Positions 4,804 through 6,245 of a stretch of DNA of 6,245 nt are shown piece after piece. Under the pieces are notes generated by a model. It was not told where the DNA came from, did no database searches, and saw only the letters and a program-made list of their open reading frames with translations. How positions within the stretch are numbered: position 1 is the stretch's first letter; each line of letters opens with the position of its first letter. The position numbers and the translations under genes are program-made. The stretch comes from Cyanobacteriota bacterium (GTDB lineage: Bacteria; Cyanobacteriota; Cyanobacteriia; Phormidesmidales; Phormidesmidaceae), in assembly GCA_027592485.1 (NCBI GenBank), contig JAQCKL010000284.1, forward strand, positions 1 to 6,245, in the 5' to 3' direction.

Positions 4804-6245
4804 TCATCCCTGAGCGATCACGTAAGCCCCCCAAAAGGAAAACCCTAGGCCAAGGACCAGAGCCCAAATGGGATGGTTGGCCTGGATGGGCTGTTGACCG
4901 GGGCGAATCAAGCGATCGACATCAATCCAAGTCGTGGCACTGCGGCGAAACCATCCCAGCATCACCACCGACTGCTGGATCAACCCACTGGGATGTCCGG
5001 GGTGAATCAGTAAATTGCCGAATGCCCCCAGCATTGATAGAAAGTGGAGCTTGATCAAACCGTCAGGGGTTTTGAGGATAAAGTCCTGGCAGAGCCAGTT
5101 GGCGATGCCGGGGCGGCCGATGAGGGTGCCCTGGAGCTTGAGAGGGGTGCTATCGGTGGGTAGGGCAGTCGATTCTGGTAATAACGCTGCTAATCGAGGA
5201 TTCTCTTGGCGATTGGACTGCACAATATCTGGAAAATAGGTGTTGATCCGCCACAACGTTCCTATCCCAGCCCCCAACCATGCCCCTCCAATCAGGATGC
5301 TGCGATCGCCGGATACCCAGCTGGCCCACCACCACCCTAGGGGGTTCACCAGTCCACCGATAAACCAAAGCCCGAGGGCGATCGCCACCCCAAACAAGGG
5401 TCCGACATAGGGAGAAATTTGCCGTAATAAGGTCCCCCAATAAAACCGAGCCGATGGACGTTTAGCGGCTATACCGGTAGCCATGATCGCGGGCATTTCC
5501 AGCTCCAGCTTCCACCCCGTAGCGTAGCGGGCCAGGGTGACCAGCCGGTTCCCCAACAGCGGGTGAGAGTGGTTGAGGTTGAGCCAATGGCGATAGGGGT
5601 TTTGGGTATCCCATGCCAGCAACTGGGGTAGGTCGGCCTCGGGATAGAGACTGCCCATGGAAAAGACGGTTTGATAGCTCAGGGGGGTGAGTAGCTCCGT
5701 GCTCTCTAATAAAAGGGGGGTCTGCTGGGTGGTGGCAATCACCTCCGCCATGGCGATGGAAGACTTGATCAGGGCGCGGGTCAACCCATTCGGGTTGCCG
5801 GTCCATTCCACTGCGTAGCGATCGCCCGTTGCCACCCGTTGACGGACCATGGGCAAGCTGACCTTGCGTAACAGCCAGTACAGGCCATAACAGAGGGCCG
5901 AAGCCGTTGCACCGAGGGCGGTCAGCAGGGTTACCGTTTGGCGATCTCCCCATTTTGCGGCCTGCCAGTACCCTTGGAAACACCCTTGTAATAGCAACCC
6001 TACTAAAGATGCCAGGGGTAAGGTCCAGGTGACCAAGTGACTGATTTCATAGCCATAAAGGGTAGCCAGCTCATCGTCCTCCAAGCGATCTAGCAGTCCC
6101 TGGCTCACCACAATCCGGGTATAGCGGGGCAACCAGCCATAGCTAAAGATGATCGGTACCGGGGTCGGAATCACTCGCAGCGCCGGAACAGTCCAGCTCC
6201 GCAGTTGGCAAATTCGCAGCAGCATGCGGGCGCTCTCAGGGCTGT
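4804..6245 (-). CDS. M48-like membrane metallopeptidase homologue with degenerate zinc site, 5'-truncated by window edge
   Basis: The frame is open to the right edge; ATG 6225 is probably internal, because the N-terminal membrane part of M48 proteins is missing. Numbering is from that ATG. Visible family features are PIIFSYGWLPRYTRIVVSQG (24-43), the active-site helix DDELATLYGYEISH (50-63), membrane segments at about 69-88 and 98-118, GDRYAVEWTGNPNGLTRAL (134-152), and HPLLGNRL (221-228). Further hydrophobic segments lie at about 272-302, 308-325 and 452-470. A soluble conserved domain with LIGRPGIANWL (368-378) and GWFRRSATTWIDV (424-436) sits between the last two. The M48 zinc motif HExxH reads YEISH (Tyr59), and the third ligand Glu is Val131. 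Only Glu60 and His63 remain, so classic M48 catalysis is doubtful. It is likely a plasma or thylakoid membrane protein. Substrate and role are unknown. Confidence 0.85.
   Translation of the reverse strand, partial: SPESARMLLRICQLRSWTVPALRVIPTPVPIIFSYGWLPRYTRIVVSQGLLDRLEDDELATLYGYEISHLVTWTLPLASLVGLLLQGCFQGYWQAAKWGDRQTVTLLTALGATASALCYGLYWLLRKVSLPMVRQRVATGDRYAVEWTGNPNGLTRALIKSSIAMAEVIATTQQTPLLLESTELLTPLSYQTVFSMGSLYPEADLPQLLAWDTQNPYRHWLNLNHSHPLLGNRLVTLARYATGWKLELEMPAIMATGIAAKRPSARFYWGTLLRQISPYVGPLFGVAIALGLWFIGGLVNPLGWWWASWVSGDRSILIGGAWLGAGIGTLWRINTYFPDIVQSNRQENPRLAALLPESTALPTDSTPLKLQGTLIGRPGIANWLCQDFILKTPDGLIKLHFLSMLGAFGNLLIHPGHPSGLIQQSVVMLGWFRRSATTWIDVDRLIRPGQQPIQANHPIWALVLGLGFSFWGAYVIAQG

Noticed and set aside
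4655..4867. 70-residue minus-strand frame overlapping the 3' end of the M48-like gene
   Set aside because: It overlaps a clear gene in another frame and crosses the HLR1/promoter region.
5462..5983. 173-residue minus-strand frame inside the M48-like gene
   Set aside because: It is a shadow frame rich in Pro, Arg and Gly, typical of GC-rich out-of-frame reading; the M48-like frame has the family motifs.

Overview
The window looks like chromosomal DNA of a cyanobacterium. The HIP1 octamer GCGATCGC occurs eight times between 2143 and 5825. The neighbours are typical too: a cyanobacterial RRM RNA-binding protein of the type without a glycine-rich tail, a Uma2 (DUF820) remnant, a large membrane M48-like protein, and an HLR1-type high-light element. 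The genus cannot be named from this sequence.

Layout. Positions 2-1747 (+) hold the 3' part of a DUF4157 (eCIS-associated) protein. It has an acidic tandem repeat, the DUF4157 domain with HELTH, and a long, AT-richer C-terminal cargo domain with a possible Cys/His/Asn papain-like site. From 1902 everything reads on the minus strand. In order from left to right these are an internally deleted Uma2 remnant (1902-2141), rsmD (2301-2840), hisH (2931-3575), a strong intrinsic terminator (3641-3665), and an Rbp3-like RRM gene (3715-4179). After a gene-free stretch (4180-4576) comes a probable small RNA (about 4577-4721), and then a large M48-like membrane protein that runs off the right edge (4804-6245). 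The DUF4157 gene is therefore cut at the left edge and the M48-like gene at the right edge.

How they fit together. rsmD (ribosome modification) and hisH (histidine biosynthesis) are housekeeping genes and may be co-transcribed, with hisH first. The most interesting stretch lies between rbp and the M48-like gene. On the minus strand it has a promoter overlapped by a near-perfect HLR1 element (the RpaB binding site), then about 145 nt with an exposed CU-rich, anti-Shine-Dalgarno-like segment, and then a strong intrinsic terminator. This is the expected layout of PsrR1, the high-light sRNA that represses photosystem I genes. The assignment rests on layout and motifs, because no alignment could be run. 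The DUF4157 gene looks like a modular toxin/effector gene and carries no HIP1 site, unlike its neighbours.
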